Source: Dyadobacter sp. 3J3
Lineage (GTDB): Bacteria; Bacteroidota; Bacteroidia; Cytophagales; Spirosomataceae
NCBI RefSeq assembly: GCF_009801115.1
Contig: NZ_VTOL01000001.1
Location: 837,119 to 901,118 of the forward strand
Direction: 5' to 3'
DNA length: 64,000 nucleotides
Shown here: positions 1 to 10,184 of the stretch, piece after piece
How the letters are laid out: every line of letters starts with the position of its first letter
Position numbering within the stretch: the stretch's first letter is position 1
Notes under the pieces: model-generated
Told to the model about the DNA's origin: nothing
The model's database searches: none
The model's input: the letters and a program-made list of their open reading frames with translations, nothing else
Translations under genes and position numbers: made by a program

Positions 1-1
1 C

Positions 2-337
2 TATGTAGCTGCCAGCAGCAAACCTGATGTTGACCTTACCGTTGCCCGAATTACAAATACGTATCTTAATGTAACTTCTACTCCCTATTCATCCTATTAC
101 GGTGGGTATTATGGAGGTTATGGCTACGGCTATCCAAGTTATTATTCTTATTACGAAACCAGCGAAAGCTATTGGTCCGTTTCCATGCTTGACCTAAAAA
201 ATGCAAATGCCACAACCAAGACTTTAAATGTGGTATGGAATGCGCAAATTCGCGGTTCCGGTTTAGCTAATACGGATTATTTCAGCCAGATGATGGATTC
301 CATTTTCGGCCAGTCAACCTATCTGAAAATCAACTAG
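2..337 (+). CDS. DUF4136-like protein, C-terminal part (gene starts outside the window)
   Basis: An open frame enters from the left edge and ends at a TAG at 335-337, giving about 111 residues. A Tyr/Gly-rich stretch (repeated YYGGYYGGYGYGYP-like residues) is followed by a segment ending in a pattern typical of DUF4136 lipoproteins: SVSMLDLKNA, then a VVWNAQIRGSG motif, then a helix with 'MMDSIFGQ'. DUF4136 proteins are small secreted lipoproteins of unknown function, common in Bacteroidota. The N-terminal signal cannot be seen here. An outer-membrane barrel gene follows 65 bases later on the same strand, so the two may be co-transcribed. The family call rests on the motif pattern only. Confidence 0.6.
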   Translation, partial: YVAASSKPDVDLTVARITNTYLNVTSTPYSSYYGGYYGGYGYGYPSYYSYYETSESYWSVSMLDLKNANATTKTLNVVWNAQIRGSGLANTDYFSQMMDSIFGQSTYLKIN

Positions 338-402
338 ACCAGTTTTATTGCTTTCTGATTTTATTGATCGGGAAATAAATAATTTAAAAACATTATTTCA
401 AA

Positions 403-1062
403 ATGAAAAAATTAGTCATTGCTGCGTTTCTTTTAGCTGGTTTTGTACCTGCTTTGGCTCAGGAACAGGCACCGAAATTATATACATTAGCCTCTCCTTA
501 TGAGCGTTACACCACTTATCTCGTAACTGCACGTTTAACGAGTGCTATACCGATTGGATCTTTCAAAAATGATTACATTGATAAAACATCCTTTGAAAAT
601 TATTCGATTTCACTGGAATGGGTTTTACAAAATTCTTTTTCTGTCGGCGGTGAGATTGGATATTCTTATTTCAAACAAAGATTACCAAGAGCACTTTACA
701 TGTCAGGAGACCAGACAATTTCTGCTGTTCAAACCCGAACTGTATCTCAATATCCAATCCAGGCATTTGTGAACTATCACTTGTTGCCAAAAAATTCATC
801 CATCCAGCCTTACGTCCAGCTAAGCGCCGGAGGCAGTATTCTTGATTATACCGTTTATTACGGAAGCCTGGCCGATCAGAAACAGAAAATCCGTCCGACT
901 TATGGCGTTGGCGTTGGTTCCAAATTTCTGTTTAAAAAAGACGGCTCTTTTGGCGCGGATGTGCGGGTCAAATACGCGGCAACATCTTTTAAATACGACT
1001 ATCTTACCACCGGAATTTCATCTCTCAATACTTCCATTGGTTTGTTTTACCGTTGGTGGTAG
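403..1062 (+). CDS. outer-membrane beta-barrel protein, 219 aa
   Basis: It begins with a clear Sec signal peptide (MKKL..., hydrophobic core, cleavage after ALA at about residue 19). The rest alternates polar and hydrophobic residues in short strands, has many aromatic residues at strand ends, and ends in Tyr-Arg-Trp-Trp. An aromatic C-terminal residue is typical of outer-membrane barrels. The length fits an 8-stranded porin-like/OmpA-type barrel without a periplasmic OmpA domain. The ligand or role is unknown. It lies between a DUF4136 lipoprotein and a large membrane-anchored protein, which suggests an envelope cluster. Confidence 0.7.
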   Translation: MKKLVIAAFLLAGFVPALAQEQAPKLYTLASPYERYTTYLVTARLTSAIPIGSFKNDYIDKTSFENYSISLEWVLQNSFSVGGEIGYSYFKQRLPRALYMSGDQTISAVQTRTVSQYPIQAFVNYHLLPKNSSIQPYVQLSAGGSILDYTVYYGSLADQKQKIRPTYGVGVGSKFLFKKDGSFGADVRVKYAATSFKYDYLTTGISSLNTSIGLFYRWW

Positions 1063-1096
1063 CCTATATTTAGCCGTTCACAGTTAATTTTCAGCT

Positions 1097-3268
1097 TTGC
1101 ATAAAAAAAATATTTTGTCAAAATCAGTAATTATTTGGATCAGTACACTACTCCTGGTTTTTTCGGGAGCGGGTATCTGGGCCTGGCAAAGGTATGGGCC
1201 ATCAGAAGGAAAAGTTTTTGTAGAAATCCCAAACGAGCTGCCTGTCGCCATCACGATCGATTCTGCTTCTAATGCCTGTGATCTAACCGTGCGTCGCTAC
1301 CGGCAAATTGGAAAAGAAATGCAGTTTGAACTTGCCGCCAACGCGGGAGGACTTGCGCCATACAATGTTGAAATTGTCCAGAATGGAAAAGTACAACGTT
1401 TTGAAAAAGTACCGCATCGTCTGGGTCTGTGGCTTACGTTGACCAATCTTACTTTGAATGGTGGAAAAACTTCAATAAAGGTAAGCAGTCTTGGACAGCC
1501 TGGATGTGAGACAACGGCAGAATTTGATTACAACGCTTCTTTAATAACCCAGATTCTTGACGAGTCAAAATGGGTACGACAAGGCAGTAAGGACACCTGG
1601 CTTGATGTCCGTCCGGTTGTCAAAAATAACCGCATTTACCTCAAAGATTTTGCCAATTTTCAGGATGGCCGCACGCATGTTGTCATGATTGATAATATTG
1701 TGGTAAGCGGACTCGAAAACGGCGTGGAAGTTAAACCCGGATATCTTTACAATGTTACTGCCAAATGGATTGATGCACCCTATAACGATTGGTGGAACAG
1801 TCTGAAAAACCGCAGCGTACGTCAGCAAAATATCTGGATCAGTCCAAATGGTGTTGCAACAAAAGAAGAGTCCACGCTCACGCGCATAGATATTCCTGCA
1901 TGGTACGCACCAAAAAAGGATATTAACGTGCACTTTGACACCGATTTTCCTGAATTCAAACCCATTGAAGGAAAGCTGGTAATGCAATACAGGCTCAACA
2001 ACTGGGTACCTGCGCAAAATTATTTCAACCGGGGTATCACACATTTACCCGCGTGGGAAAAAAATATCCCTACGGATAAAATGCACTGGACTGCGTCTCC
2101 TGGTCTTTTTCAGGATAAAAATCAGGATTGGTTTGCAAGTTTATCAAGGGAAGAAGTAGAGAAATCAGGAAATAATATTACAGGTTTCGGAGCTTATGCT
2201 TTCGATTTTGAATTCTGGAACCAGGTCTATAATCCGGAAGTAAAACAGCGCCTAATCTGGTTTGCGGAACGGATCAGAAAAAATAACCCAAACATAAATC
2301 TGTTCGATTATTGGGGAGGAAGTGCTTACACCAATCCGCATTTCAATACACTGAATGATAAAAAGCCGGGTGCGTTTTTGAAAGATTATGACAATCCTGC
2401 TCCCAATCATACCAACTATGATGCTTTGCCAAATGGCGACAGTTTTCAAAATGTATTCAATGTTTCGCCCACGGATGTGTACCCACGGCCTTCTTTTGGG
2501 GTAGATGAGCAGGGAAATACACCTAACAATTTCGCTTTACTTTCTGCCATTCACGCCCTGCGTATCAATGAACTGATTCCGTTTCAAAAGAAAAATAAAT
2601 CGATATTTTACGCCTGGAACCGTTATATGCCACTCTATAAAGATCCGGTTGTGCCCTGGCATTTAGAAACTTCCAATCCAAAAGGAGAACTTGTTTTTGG
2701 TCAGCTCGAAATGATGCCTGCGAGCCAGGCATTGAGTATGTCGCTTTTTTCACTTATTCTTTTCGATGGTTATTACATTTGGCATGATAGCCAGCCGGCA
2801 GGCAGAGGCGCAAATTCCTACCGAATTACGCCGGAATCATCGGATTGGGGAAAGGAATGGTATCCGGCTGATGCGAAAACCAATATTTCCGTTTTCAACA
2901 GAACAGTTCCTGATGGAGAAGCTCCCCGCTATTGGGATTATCCCACAGAATTCTACGTCCTGGGAAACTGGATGGCAAAACAGGTTGAAGATGTTCTCGT
3001 TGGCGGGACAAATCAAGATTTGGCCTATGAAATAAATGGAATCTGGCACGAGCCAAAAAAAGGCCAGGCAGCGTTGGTAGCAGATAAAAAAGAACCTTTT
3101 ATTTCTGCAATTGTAAAAGGAAATAAAATTGTAGTACTGGGTGTAGATAGCTTCCAGCCTCCTACCGCTACTAAAAAACTTACAGTAAAATTACCTGACG
3201 GAGAAAAAACCACGATTTCACTTTACGGAAATTGGCCTGCGCTATACCGCGGTACTTTGAAAAAATAA
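1097..3268 (+). CDS. large membrane-anchored or secreted protein of unknown function, possible TIM-barrel fold
   Basis: A 723-residue protein. An in-frame stop lies 12 bases upstream and no in-frame ATG exists before residue 72, so the start is most likely TTG at 1097. This keeps an N-terminal hydrophobic segment (about residues 11-30) that would act as an uncleaved anchor or signal. Residues about 50-160 look like an Ig-like beta domain. The remainder has patterns such as FDFEFW (about residue 375), INLFDYWGG, FYAWNRYMP and DGYYIWHD that recall glycoside-hydrolase-like TIM barrels, but I do not recognise the family. It is not closely packed with pheA, which converges on it across a strong terminator. 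Function not assigned. Confidence 0.6.
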   Translation: MHKKNILSKSVIIWISTLLLVFSGAGIWAWQRYGPSEGKVFVEIPNELPVAITIDSASNACDLTVRRYRQIGKEMQFELAANAGGLAPYNVEIVQNGKVQRFEKVPHRLGLWLTLTNLTLNGGKTSIKVSSLGQPGCETTAEFDYNASLITQILDESKWVRQGSKDTWLDVRPVVKNNRIYLKDFANFQDGRTHVVMIDNIVVSGLENGVEVKPGYLYNVTAKWIDAPYNDWWNSLKNRSVRQQNIWISPNGVATKEESTLTRIDIPAWYAPKKDINVHFDTDFPEFKPIEGKLVMQYRLNNWVPAQNYFNRGITHLPAWEKNIPTDKMHWTASPGLFQDKNQDWFASLSREEVEKSGNNITGFGAYAFDFEFWNQVYNPEVKQRLIWFAERIRKNNPNINLFDYWGGSAYTNPHFNTLNDKKPGAFLKDYDNPAPNHTNYDALPNGDSFQNVFNVSPTDVYPRPSFGVDEQGNTPNNFALLSAIHALRINELIPFQKKNKSIFYAWNRYMPLYKDPVVPWHLETSNPKGELVFGQLEMMPASQALSMSLFSLILFDGYYIWHDSQPAGRGANSYRITPESSDWGKEWYPADAKTNISVFNRTVPDGEAPRYWDYPTEFYVLGNWMAKQVEDVLVGGTNQDLAYEINGIWHEPKKGQAALVADKKEPFISAIVKGNKIVVLGVDSFQPPTATKKLTVKLPDGEKTTISLYGNWPALYRGTLKK

Positions 3269-3312
3269 AATGATTGAGCCGGAATTTCTTACAAATTCCG
3301 GCTCAATCATTT
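3268..3312. terminator. bidirectional terminator between convergent genes
   Basis: A perfect 20-bp inverted repeat (3268-3287 and 3293-3312) with a 5-nt loop and A/T-rich arms, so both strands give a hairpin followed by U-rich sequence. It lies exactly between the stop of the upstream plus-strand gene and the stop of pheA. Confidence 0.9.
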
Positions 3313-3317
3313 CAATA

Positions 3318-4397
3318 TTATAAATCTGAAACTCTTACATAACTTCCAAGCCATTTCAGATGCGTTCCATATTTGTGCATGATTTCCTGAACGCCCGGAT
3401 CATTGACGTGACCTAAAAATTCTACAAGAAACCAATTACGGAAAACAGATTCTCCCCGAAGCGGACGACTTTCTATTTTTGTAAGGTTGATTCCTCTGTC
3501 ATTAAAATCTTTCAAAAATTCGTACAAAACACCCGGACGGTTTGTATTTGGAAGATTTGCAATAATCGTAGTTTTATCATCTCCACTTTTATCGTTCAAT
3601 ACATCTTTTGACAGAATCAAAAAGCGTGTGCGGTTTTGATCGCTGTCTTCTATGTTGTCAAAGAAAATCGGCACGCCGAAAATATGTGCTGAAATTGATG
3701 AGCAAATAGCGGCCGAATCAGGCTCGTTTGCAGCTAACCTTGCCGCTTTTGAGGTTGACTCAACCGGGATCAGTTCAACGCCAAGTCCTTCAAGATATTC
3801 ACCAATAAATTTCCCGCATTGACGGAACGCGATATCTTTTGAATAGATACGTTTGATATCTTTTAAAGAATCCGACTGCGTGGCAAAAGTAAAATGGACC
3901 TGCAATAAAACTTCGGCAACAATTGTAAGTGCTTTTTCTCTTAAAAAATCAGCAGTTTCAACAACAATTCCTTCCTGGTTATTTTCAATAGGCACTACAC
4001 CAAATTTGGCCCGGCCTGTTTCTACACTTTCAAAAACTGAATGAATCGTAGGCAACACAAGATATTCACTCATTCCGCCAAAACGGCTTTCGGCTGCCTG
4101 GTGTGTAAAACTTCCCTCTGGCCCCAGATAAGAAATCCTTTCCGGCAATTCAAGATTTCTGGATACAGCAAAAATTTCGAAAAAGATTGCGTCAATTGCC
4201 GAACGTGTCAGAAGTCCTGTATTTCTCATCTCAAGACGGTCCAAAATCTGTTTTTCACGCTCCGGACGGTAAATCATTGATTTTGAAGAGCGTTTTAAAT
4301 CTCCGACACTTTTCACCAGTTCCATTCGTTCGTTAAGAATGTTCAGCAGCTGGTCGTCCAGTGTATCAATCCGCTCTCTTAATTGTTGTAAATCCAC
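3318..4397 (-). CDS. pheA: bifunctional chorismate mutase / prephenate dehydratase (P-protein)
   Basis: A cytoplasmic enzyme for phenylalanine synthesis: chorismate to prephenate to phenylpyruvate. Residues 1-85 are an AroQ-type chorismate mutase helix bundle (LRERIDTLDDQLLNILNERM pattern, then RPEREKQIL). Residues 87-265 are a prephenate dehydratase domain opening with YLGPEGSFTHQAA and carrying the catalytic TRF motif at 257-259. Residues about 275-350 form an ACT regulatory domain with the ESRP phenylalanine-binding motif at 309-312, so feedback inhibition by Phe is expected. The 359-residue length is normal for the family. The gene is preceded on the same strand by parE with a 47-base gap. 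Confidence 0.95.
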   Translation of the reverse strand: MDLQQLRERIDTLDDQLLNILNERMELVKSVGDLKRSSKSMIYRPEREKQILDRLEMRNTGLLTRSAIDAIFFEIFAVSRNLELPERISYLGPEGSFTHQAAESRFGGMSEYLVLPTIHSVFESVETGRAKFGVVPIENNQEGIVVETADFLREKALTIVAEVLLQVHFTFATQSDSLKDIKRIYSKDIAFRQCGKFIGEYLEGLGVELIPVESTSKAARLAANEPDSAAICSSISAHIFGVPIFFDNIEDSDQNRTRFLILSKDVLNDKSGDDKTTIIANLPNTNRPGVLYEFLKDFNDRGINLTKIESRPLRGESVFRNWFLVEFLGHVNDPGVQEIMHKYGTHLKWLGSYVRVSDL

Positions 4398-4444
4398 AAA
4401 TAATCTAATTTATTAAACAGTATCAGTATCGTAATCGGAACAGG

Positions 4445-6319
4445 TTAACTCACAATGGCCAACTCTTCAATATTATTTTCGATTTTCAGATTATCAATAA
4501 TAAATCGTTGGCGTTCCGGTGTGTTTTTACCCATATAGTAGGTTAGCAACTTTTGGATCGAAGTTTCCTTTTGAAGAATAATAGGTTCCAGATGCATATC
4601 TTCACCGATAAACTTACCAAACTCTTCAGGTGAAATTTCTCCTAAACCTTTAAAACGCGTGATCTCTGGTTTGCTACCCAATTTGGCAATAGCCGCCTTT
4701 TTTTCGTCGTCATTATAGCAATAAAATGTTTCCTTCTTATTCCGAACACGGAACAACGGCGTTTCCAACACGTAAAGGTGTCCATTTCGAACCAGATCAG
4801 GAAAAAATTGCAGGAAAAAAGTCATTAACAGTAAGCGGATGTGCATCCCGTCAACGTCAGCGTCCGTAGCAATGACAATACGTGCAAACCGCAAATTTTC
4901 GACACCGTTTTCAATATCCAGCGCGTGTTGAAGAAGGTTGAACTCTTCATTTTCATACACGATTTTTTTATTCAGACCAAAACAATTCAAAGGTTTTCCC
5001 CGCAAACTAAAAACAGCCTGTGTCTGGATATTTCTGGATTTTGTAATCGATCCACTTGCTGAATCTCCTTCTGTAATAAATAAGGTACTTTCCTGACGCA
5101 GATCACTTTTAAGATCCGTCAAATGAACTCTGCAATCACGAAGTTTCTTGTTATGCAAATTTGCTTTTTTCGCACGGTCATTAGCAAGTTTTTTAATTCC
5201 CGCCAATTCTTTACGTTCCCTTTCCGACTGCTCAATACGTTTTTTCAGAGCATCCCTCGATTCGGGATTCATGTGCAGATAATTGTCAAGCCTTTCCTTA
5301 ACAAAATCGTTGACAAATGTCCTGATCGTAGTACTGTTCGGATCCGGTGTAATGGTATTTGATCCAAGTTTTGTTTTTGTCTGAGATTCAAAAACCGGCT
5401 CCTGAACCCTTATCGCAACGGCTGCAATAATCGAAGAACGAATATCTTCCGGCGCATAATCCTTACCAAAATGTTCACGAACTGCTTTTACCACTGCTTC
5501 CCGGAAAGCCGCCAAATGCGTACCTCCCTGGGTTGTATACTGGCCATTTACAAATGAATAGTATTCTTCACCATATTGATTTCCATGCGTCATCGCAAAA
5601 TCAATATCCTCACCTTTCAAATGGATAATCGGATAACGGATTGCTTCTGCATCGGATTTACTAACCAGAAGGTCCAGCAAACCATTGTGTGAAATATATT
5701 TTTGCCCATTAAAACTCACCGTAAGCCCGGCGTTCAGATAACAATAATTCCAGATCATATTGTCCAGATATTGCGGAATATATCTGAAATTTTTAAATAT
5801 CAGCCCGTCTGGTTCAAACGCAATGTGAGTTCCGTTACGCTGATTTGTGGTTTCCTCTTTGGATTCTTTTAACAAAACCCCTTGCTGAAATTCGGCAATT
5901 TTGGATTTCCCCTCACGGAAAGACTGTACTTTGAAATAATTGGAAAGTGCGTTTACCGCTTTGGTACCTACTCCATTCAATCCCACAGATTTTTGAAAGG
6001 CACCGGAATCATATTTTCCACCCGTGTTAATTTTTGAAACGCAGTCCACCACTTTTCCCAAAGGGATACCTCTCCCGTAATCCCGCACCTCCACTCGGTG
6101 CTCCGAAATTTTGATCTCGATGGTTTTTCCATTTCCCATCATGTGTTCATCAATGGAATTATCTACGATTTCTTTTACAAGAACATATATACCATCATCA
6201 ATCGAGGAACCATCACCCAACTTCCCGATATACATCCCCGGCCGCAGGCGGATATGCTCTTTCCAATCCAGTGACTTAATGCTATCCTCGTCGTATTGTA
6301 TGCTGACAGTATTTTCCAT
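4445..6319 (-). CDS. parE: DNA topoisomerase IV subunit B (ParE)
   Basis: ATPase subunit of a type IIA topoisomerase that decatenates and relaxes chromosomes together with ParC, which is not in this window. Visible motifs: GHKL ATPase with E50 and N54 (KEIVDNSID), DYGRGIP at 80-86, [14 protein letters not shown] near 113-126 and the QTK loop at 313-315. The Toprim domain has EGDSASGS at 417-424 and DADVD at 486-490, followed by RFKGLGE. The 624-residue length and the opening residues favour the Bacteroidota ParE form over GyrB, but the two are close paralogues. The gene is divergent from the polysaccharide locus across a 270-base gap. Confidence 0.9.
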   Translation of the reverse strand: MENTVSIQYDEDSIKSLDWKEHIRLRPGMYIGKLGDGSSIDDGIYVLVKEIVDNSIDEHMMGNGKTIEIKISEHRVEVRDYGRGIPLGKVVDCVSKINTGGKYDSGAFQKSVGLNGVGTKAVNALSNYFKVQSFREGKSKIAEFQQGVLLKESKEETTNQRNGTHIAFEPDGLIFKNFRYIPQYLDNMIWNYCYLNAGLTVSFNGQKYISHNGLLDLLVSKSDAEAIRYPIIHLKGEDIDFAMTHGNQYGEEYYSFVNGQYTTQGGTHLAAFREAVVKAVREHFGKDYAPEDIRSSIIAAVAIRVQEPVFESQTKTKLGSNTITPDPNSTTIRTFVNDFVKERLDNYLHMNPESRDALKKRIEQSERERKELAGIKKLANDRAKKANLHNKKLRDCRVHLTDLKSDLRQESTLFITEGDSASGSITKSRNIQTQAVFSLRGKPLNCFGLNKKIVYENEEFNLLQHALDIENGVENLRFARIVIATDADVDGMHIRLLLMTFFLQFFPDLVRNGHLYVLETPLFRVRNKKETFYCYNDDEKKAAIAKLGSKPEITRFKGLGEISPEEFGKFIGEDMHLEPIILQKETSIQKLLTYYMGKNTPERQRFIIDNLKIENNIEELAIVS

Positions 6320-6374
6320 AATCTACGAATACTCTAGTTTGGATATTTATGATTTTAATATTGTATTTTAATAA

Positions 6375-6409
6375 TTTGGGTCATTTATCGTTACCCTATT
6401 GTACCTTTG
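6375..6409 (+). promoter_or_regulatory. predicted promoter of the polysaccharide locus
   Basis: TACCTTTG at 6402-6409 matches the Bacteroidota -7 consensus TAnnTTTG, and TTTG at 6375-6378 could be the -33 element (23-nt spacing, at the long end). If it is used, the first gene has a 5' leader of about 170 nt. That leader contains a direct repeat of TCTAATTTAGG just before 6520. A long leader is common for capsule loci controlled by antitermination, but no known signal is recognisable here. Confidence 0.45.
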
Positions 6410-6589
6410 CTAGTGTGCTAGTTTCAAACCGAATACTAGAAATTCTTTAAAAATAAGAAAAATCTAATTTACTTTGTCTTAATAATAGAAATCCGAAATC
6501 TAATTTAGGTCTAATTTAGGCGCAAAAATAACAGTACAATTATATATTATTAATGAACCGGTTGCATTTCATAGTACAATAAACTTCAT

Positions 6590-9088
6590 ATGAACACATT
6601 CAAGTTGGCTAAAAATTGTAAATTTCTATTACCATATCTATTAAGCCTGATCATCTCATTACCTGCTTTAGCACAAGTTGTAGCGCCATCTGCGCCGACG
6701 ACTGCGCCAACATCAACCGGAGCAGGAAACACACAAAGTGGCCAGCCATCAGGTAATGCTCCCCAAGGATCTCAACAGGGAAATCAGCCGGGAAATTCAA
6801 ATCAGCAACCGAATACGCCAAAAGCGACTGATCCACAATCTACTGAAAAAGGGAAAGCGGCAGCGAATACAGATCCCAATGCTCCAAAAGATGCAGCCAC
6901 GGATCAAAGTAAAATCAATACATCAACTTCCGGAACTTTGACTCCGGCAGAACAGGAAAAATTGGCTCTACGGGAAAAAATTTACGGTTATTCTATTTTC
7001 GCCGATAAAAAATTTGATCCGATTCCCGATTTGCAAATTGCAACGCCAACCAATTATGTAGTTGGCCCAGGAGACAATCTTAATATTTACCTTTACAACT
7101 ACGCGGAAGCTACTTATAAGACCATTGTAAGCAGAGATGGTTTCATTACCATTGTACGTCTGGGAAATATTTATGTAAACGGAAGAACAATTGAAGAAGT
7201 CAGAAAAATATTAATTGATAAATTTTCCAAATTTACACCCGGCCTGATTGGTGAAAACGGAGAGACCGCCAAAACCAAATTAATGGTAACGCTTGGAGAG
7301 ATACGAAATGTAAAAGTATTTGTGACAGGTGAAGTTATCAATCCTGGAACTTACACCATTACTTCTCTGGCTTCTGCATTTAATGCGCTTTATCAGGCTG
7401 GTGGGCCAAACGAAATTGGTTCTTTCCGTGATGTTCGCGTAGTTCGTGCAGGGAAAGTCATTTCTCATATGGATATTTACGATTACCTCGTAAATGGAAA
7501 AATTGATGGGGATATTCGTGTTCAGGACAATGATAATATAGTTGTTGGTTTTTATAAAAAGAGAGTGGAAGTTACAGGCGAAATGAAAAGACCTGGTATT
7601 TATGAATTGAAGCCGGAAGAAAAACTGGCCGATGTAATTAAATATGCAGGTGGTTTTACAGACCAGGCTTACCAGTCACGTGTCAAAATTGAGCGTATTA
7701 CTGCCAAAGAAAGAAAAATCGTAGATGTTCCTCAGGATCAGTTTGCAACGGCCGACGTTGTTACCGGTGATTTAATAGATGTAGAAACGGTTCTTGACCG
7801 TGTTGAAAATATTGTCACCATTGAAGGTGCTGTGATGCGTGCCGGAAATTTCTCTCTTGATACAAGTCCTACATTAAAGACTTTAATTGAAAGTGCACAA
7901 GGTTTGAGAGAAGATGCCTTTACAGGAAGAATATCAGTATTAAGAACAAGACCGGATCTGACTATCGAAAGTATACAGCTGAACCTTGGCGATGTCTTGA
8001 ATGGAACTGTGCCTGATCTGGTACTGACCCGTCTAGACCAGATTGTAATTCCTTCCAAATTTGATATGGCACAGTCAGCTATCGTAACGGTTGAGGGAGA
8101 AGTTAATAATCCAAAATTTGGTGACAACGATGGAAAATATCCTTATGTTGCCAACATGACACTTGAAGATGTACTTGTAAAAGCCGGTGGTTTCAAAGAA
8201 TCTGCTTTCACTACGGAAGTAGAAGTGATCAGAAGAAAAAGAAACAGCATTCCCGGAGCAGCCAATGCTCAAATTGCAGAGACATTTAAATTCAATGTGA
8301 ACCGCGATCTTTCTATAGGCAACAAAGAAACTAACTTTGTCCTTCTTCCTTTCGACCAGGTTATTGTAAGAAAATCACCTAACTATGTAGAGCAGCAGTC
8401 TGTTTTCCTTGAAGGTGAAGTTCTTGTACCAGGCTCTTATACTATTGTCAATAAAAACGATAAAATAAGTGATATCATCAAAAGATCAGGCGGGTTAACC
8501 GAACTTGCATTCCCTGAAGGCGCTACTTTATTGAGAAGAACTTTTGTACAAAATGTAAGTCAGGCTACGGATTACGAGCAGGAAGAGGCAAGTCAGCTTA
8601 GTATTAAAAAAGGTAAAGCAGCAACAGCTCTTCCAGGTGTTAAAGAAGAATCTATCGGAATTAAATTGAGTATTATCATGAAAAATCCTGGTTCATTTGA
8701 GGATCTGGTTGTTCAGGAAGGCGATATTATACGTATACCTAAAAGACTGGAAACGGTACAGGTTACAGGAGAAGTTCTTTATCCTACCACAGTAAAATAC
8801 GGAAAAGGCTTATCATTTGCGGATTACATTTCACATTCAGGAGGATTTACCACAAGATCTTTACGTAAAAGCTCTTACATCAAATATCCAAACGGATCGG
8901 TAGACAGAACAAGAAAATTCATGTTCTTCAATGTATATCCAAAAGTTCAGCCAGGATCTGAAATTTTTGTTCCATCGCGCGGAGCTCCTTCACTAACTCC
9001 GCAACAGGCGATTCAAACAACTATTGGTGTATTGAGTTCTGTAATGACATTAATTGTAACTATTCTTGCCTTCCGTACTTTAAAGTAA
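6590..9088 (+). CDS. SLBB-domain polysaccharide export protein (Wza-like), 832 aa
   Basis: Predicted outer-membrane/periplasmic export channel for surface polysaccharide. It starts with a signal peptide ending ALAQ (about residue 29). A low-complexity Pro/Gln/Gly/Asn/Thr-rich linker follows (about 30-115), then a poly-export domain (YVVGPGDNLNIYLY, about 155). Six SLBB-type repeats each open with a V-x-V-x-GEV-like motif, near residues 241, 325, 407, 498, 604 and 722. E. coli Wza is about 380 aa with fewer such domains, so this is an expanded version common in Bacteroidota. A C-terminal hydrophobic helix (about 808-828) probably spans a membrane. It is the first gene of the locus, with the Wzz-like gene 10 bases downstream. 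Confidence 0.85.
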   Translation: MNTFKLAKNCKFLLPYLLSLIISLPALAQVVAPSAPTTAPTSTGAGNTQSGQPSGNAPQGSQQGNQPGNSNQQPNTPKATDPQSTEKGKAAANTDPNAPKDAATDQSKINTSTSGTLTPAEQEKLALREKIYGYSIFADKKFDPIPDLQIATPTNYVVGPGDNLNIYLYNYAEATYKTIVSRDGFITIVRLGNIYVNGRTIEEVRKILIDKFSKFTPGLIGENGETAKTKLMVTLGEIRNVKVFVTGEVINPGTYTITSLASAFNALYQAGGPNEIGSFRDVRVVRAGKVISHMDIYDYLVNGKIDGDIRVQDNDNIVVGFYKKRVEVTGEMKRPGIYELKPEEKLADVIKYAGGFTDQAYQSRVKIERITAKERKIVDVPQDQFATADVVTGDLIDVETVLDRVENIVTIEGAVMRAGNFSLDTSPTLKTLIESAQGLREDAFTGRISVLRTRPDLTIESIQLNLGDVLNGTVPDLVLTRLDQIVIPSKFDMAQSAIVTVEGEVNNPKFGDNDGKYPYVANMTLEDVLVKAGGFKESAFTTEVEVIRRKRNSIPGAANAQIAETFKFNVNRDLSIGNKETNFVLLPFDQVIVRKSPNYVEQQSVFLEGEVLVPGSYTIVNKNDKISDIIKRSGGLTELAFPEGATLLRRTFVQNVSQATDYEQEEASQLSIKKGKAATALPGVKEESIGIKLSIIMKNPGSFEDLVVQEGDIIRIPKRLETVQVTGEVLYPTTVKYGKGLSFADYISHSGGFTTRSLRKSSYIKYPNGSVDRTRKFMFFNVYPKVQPGSEIFVPSRGAPSLTPQQAIQTTIGVLSSVMTLIVTILAFRTLK

Positions 9089-9098
9089 TCACAATAGA

Positions 9099-10181
9099 AT
9101 GTCGAATATGACTAATCAAGTTTCTGAGGAACAAATTACACCGAGGGAAGTTATATTAAAGGTTGTTGCAGCAAAGAATGCTCTTCTTAAAAGCTGGAAA
9201 GCATTTTTGCTACTGATATTGCTGGGGTTTGGAATTGGATATGCTATGGATGTATATCTTATAAAACCAAATTCCTACGAAGCGACCATCGTGTTTAACA
9301 TGGGAGGTAGCTCCCCAGGCAGCGATATGGGAAACCTTGGCGCGCTTTTTGGCATGAGTTCAGCAACGGATGCCAATATTTTTACAGGAGAAAACTTTTT
9401 CTATTTTGTTGAATCCCGTCCTGTTATCGAAAGAGCACTCTTGAAAAATGTTGTTGTAAGTGGCAAACCCATGATTCTGGCAAACTTTGTAATTGATTCC
9501 AGTGGAATTAAGGATGAAGAATGGAAGGATTTACCAACATTTCATAATTTCAGGTTTAGTAAAACAAATCCAGATTCTTTAAGTATGGATGAACGGGTTG
9601 TGTTAAATCAGCTTGTTATAAAGTTAAAATCACTTACTGATATCGCAACATTAGAGCGCAAATCGTCATTTATTGCACTGACAGCAACCATTCAGAATGA
9701 GACTTTAGCAGCTTTATGGGCAAAGACCCTTCTAAAAACAGTTGAGGAGGTTTACACAGAAAAACAGACAAAAAAATCCCGTAATACATTAACATTGCTA
9801 CAAAGAAGGGCGGATTCACTAGCTATTATGCTGGGCAAAACCGAACATAAGCTGGCAAAAGAAATGGATTACAGCACACAGCTGATCGTTCCGGAAGCCA
9901 AAATTTCGGTAAATAAACTGGAAAGAAACACCAGTTTCTTACAACAGCTTTATTACGAAGCAATGGGTAATGCAGAAAAAATGCGTGTATCTCTTGTTAG
10001 AGAAGCACCACTTTTCACCATGATTGAAGATGTTAAAGTTCCCTTGGATCTTAAATCAGAAAGTAAAAAAAGAGCAAAAATCGGAGCATTGGTTGGCCTG
10101 ATGCTTGCTTTGATTTATGTATATGTTAAAAGCATTTACAGCGCCATTGTTGAGGATACCACACCATTGCCTAAAGCATAA
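9099..10181 (+). CDS. Wzz/chain-length-determinant family inner-membrane protein
   Basis: A polysaccharide co-polymerase-like protein of 360 residues. It has one membrane helix near the N-terminus (about 38-56) and one near the C-terminus (about 327-345), separated by a periplasmic domain with a long helical part (about 195-300), the usual Wzz layout. No Walker motifs or Tyr cluster are present, so it is not fused to a BY-kinase. It probably controls chain length or couples export to the SLBB protein encoded just upstream. The next gene starts 3 bases after its stop. Confidence 0.8.
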   Translation: MSNMTNQVSEEQITPREVILKVVAAKNALLKSWKAFLLLILLGFGIGYAMDVYLIKPNSYEATIVFNMGGSSPGSDMGNLGALFGMSSATDANIFTGENFFYFVESRPVIERALLKNVVVSGKPMILANFVIDSSGIKDEEWKDLPTFHNFRFSKTNPDSLSMDERVVLNQLVIKLKSLTDIATLERKSSFIALTATIQNETLAALWAKTLLKTVEEVYTEKQTKKSRNTLTLLQRRADSLAIMLGKTEHKLAKEMDYSTQLIVPEAKISVNKLERNTSFLQQLYYEAMGNAEKMRVSLVREAPLFTMIEDVKVPLDLKSESKKRAKIGALVGLMLALIYVYVKSIYSAIVEDTTPLPKA

Positions 10182-10184
10182 ATA

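Noticed and set aside
6390..6589. Riboswitch or antitermination signal in the leader of the polysaccharide locus
   Set aside because: Only a direct repeat TCTAATTTAGG and A/T-rich sequence are seen; no stable fold or known motif.
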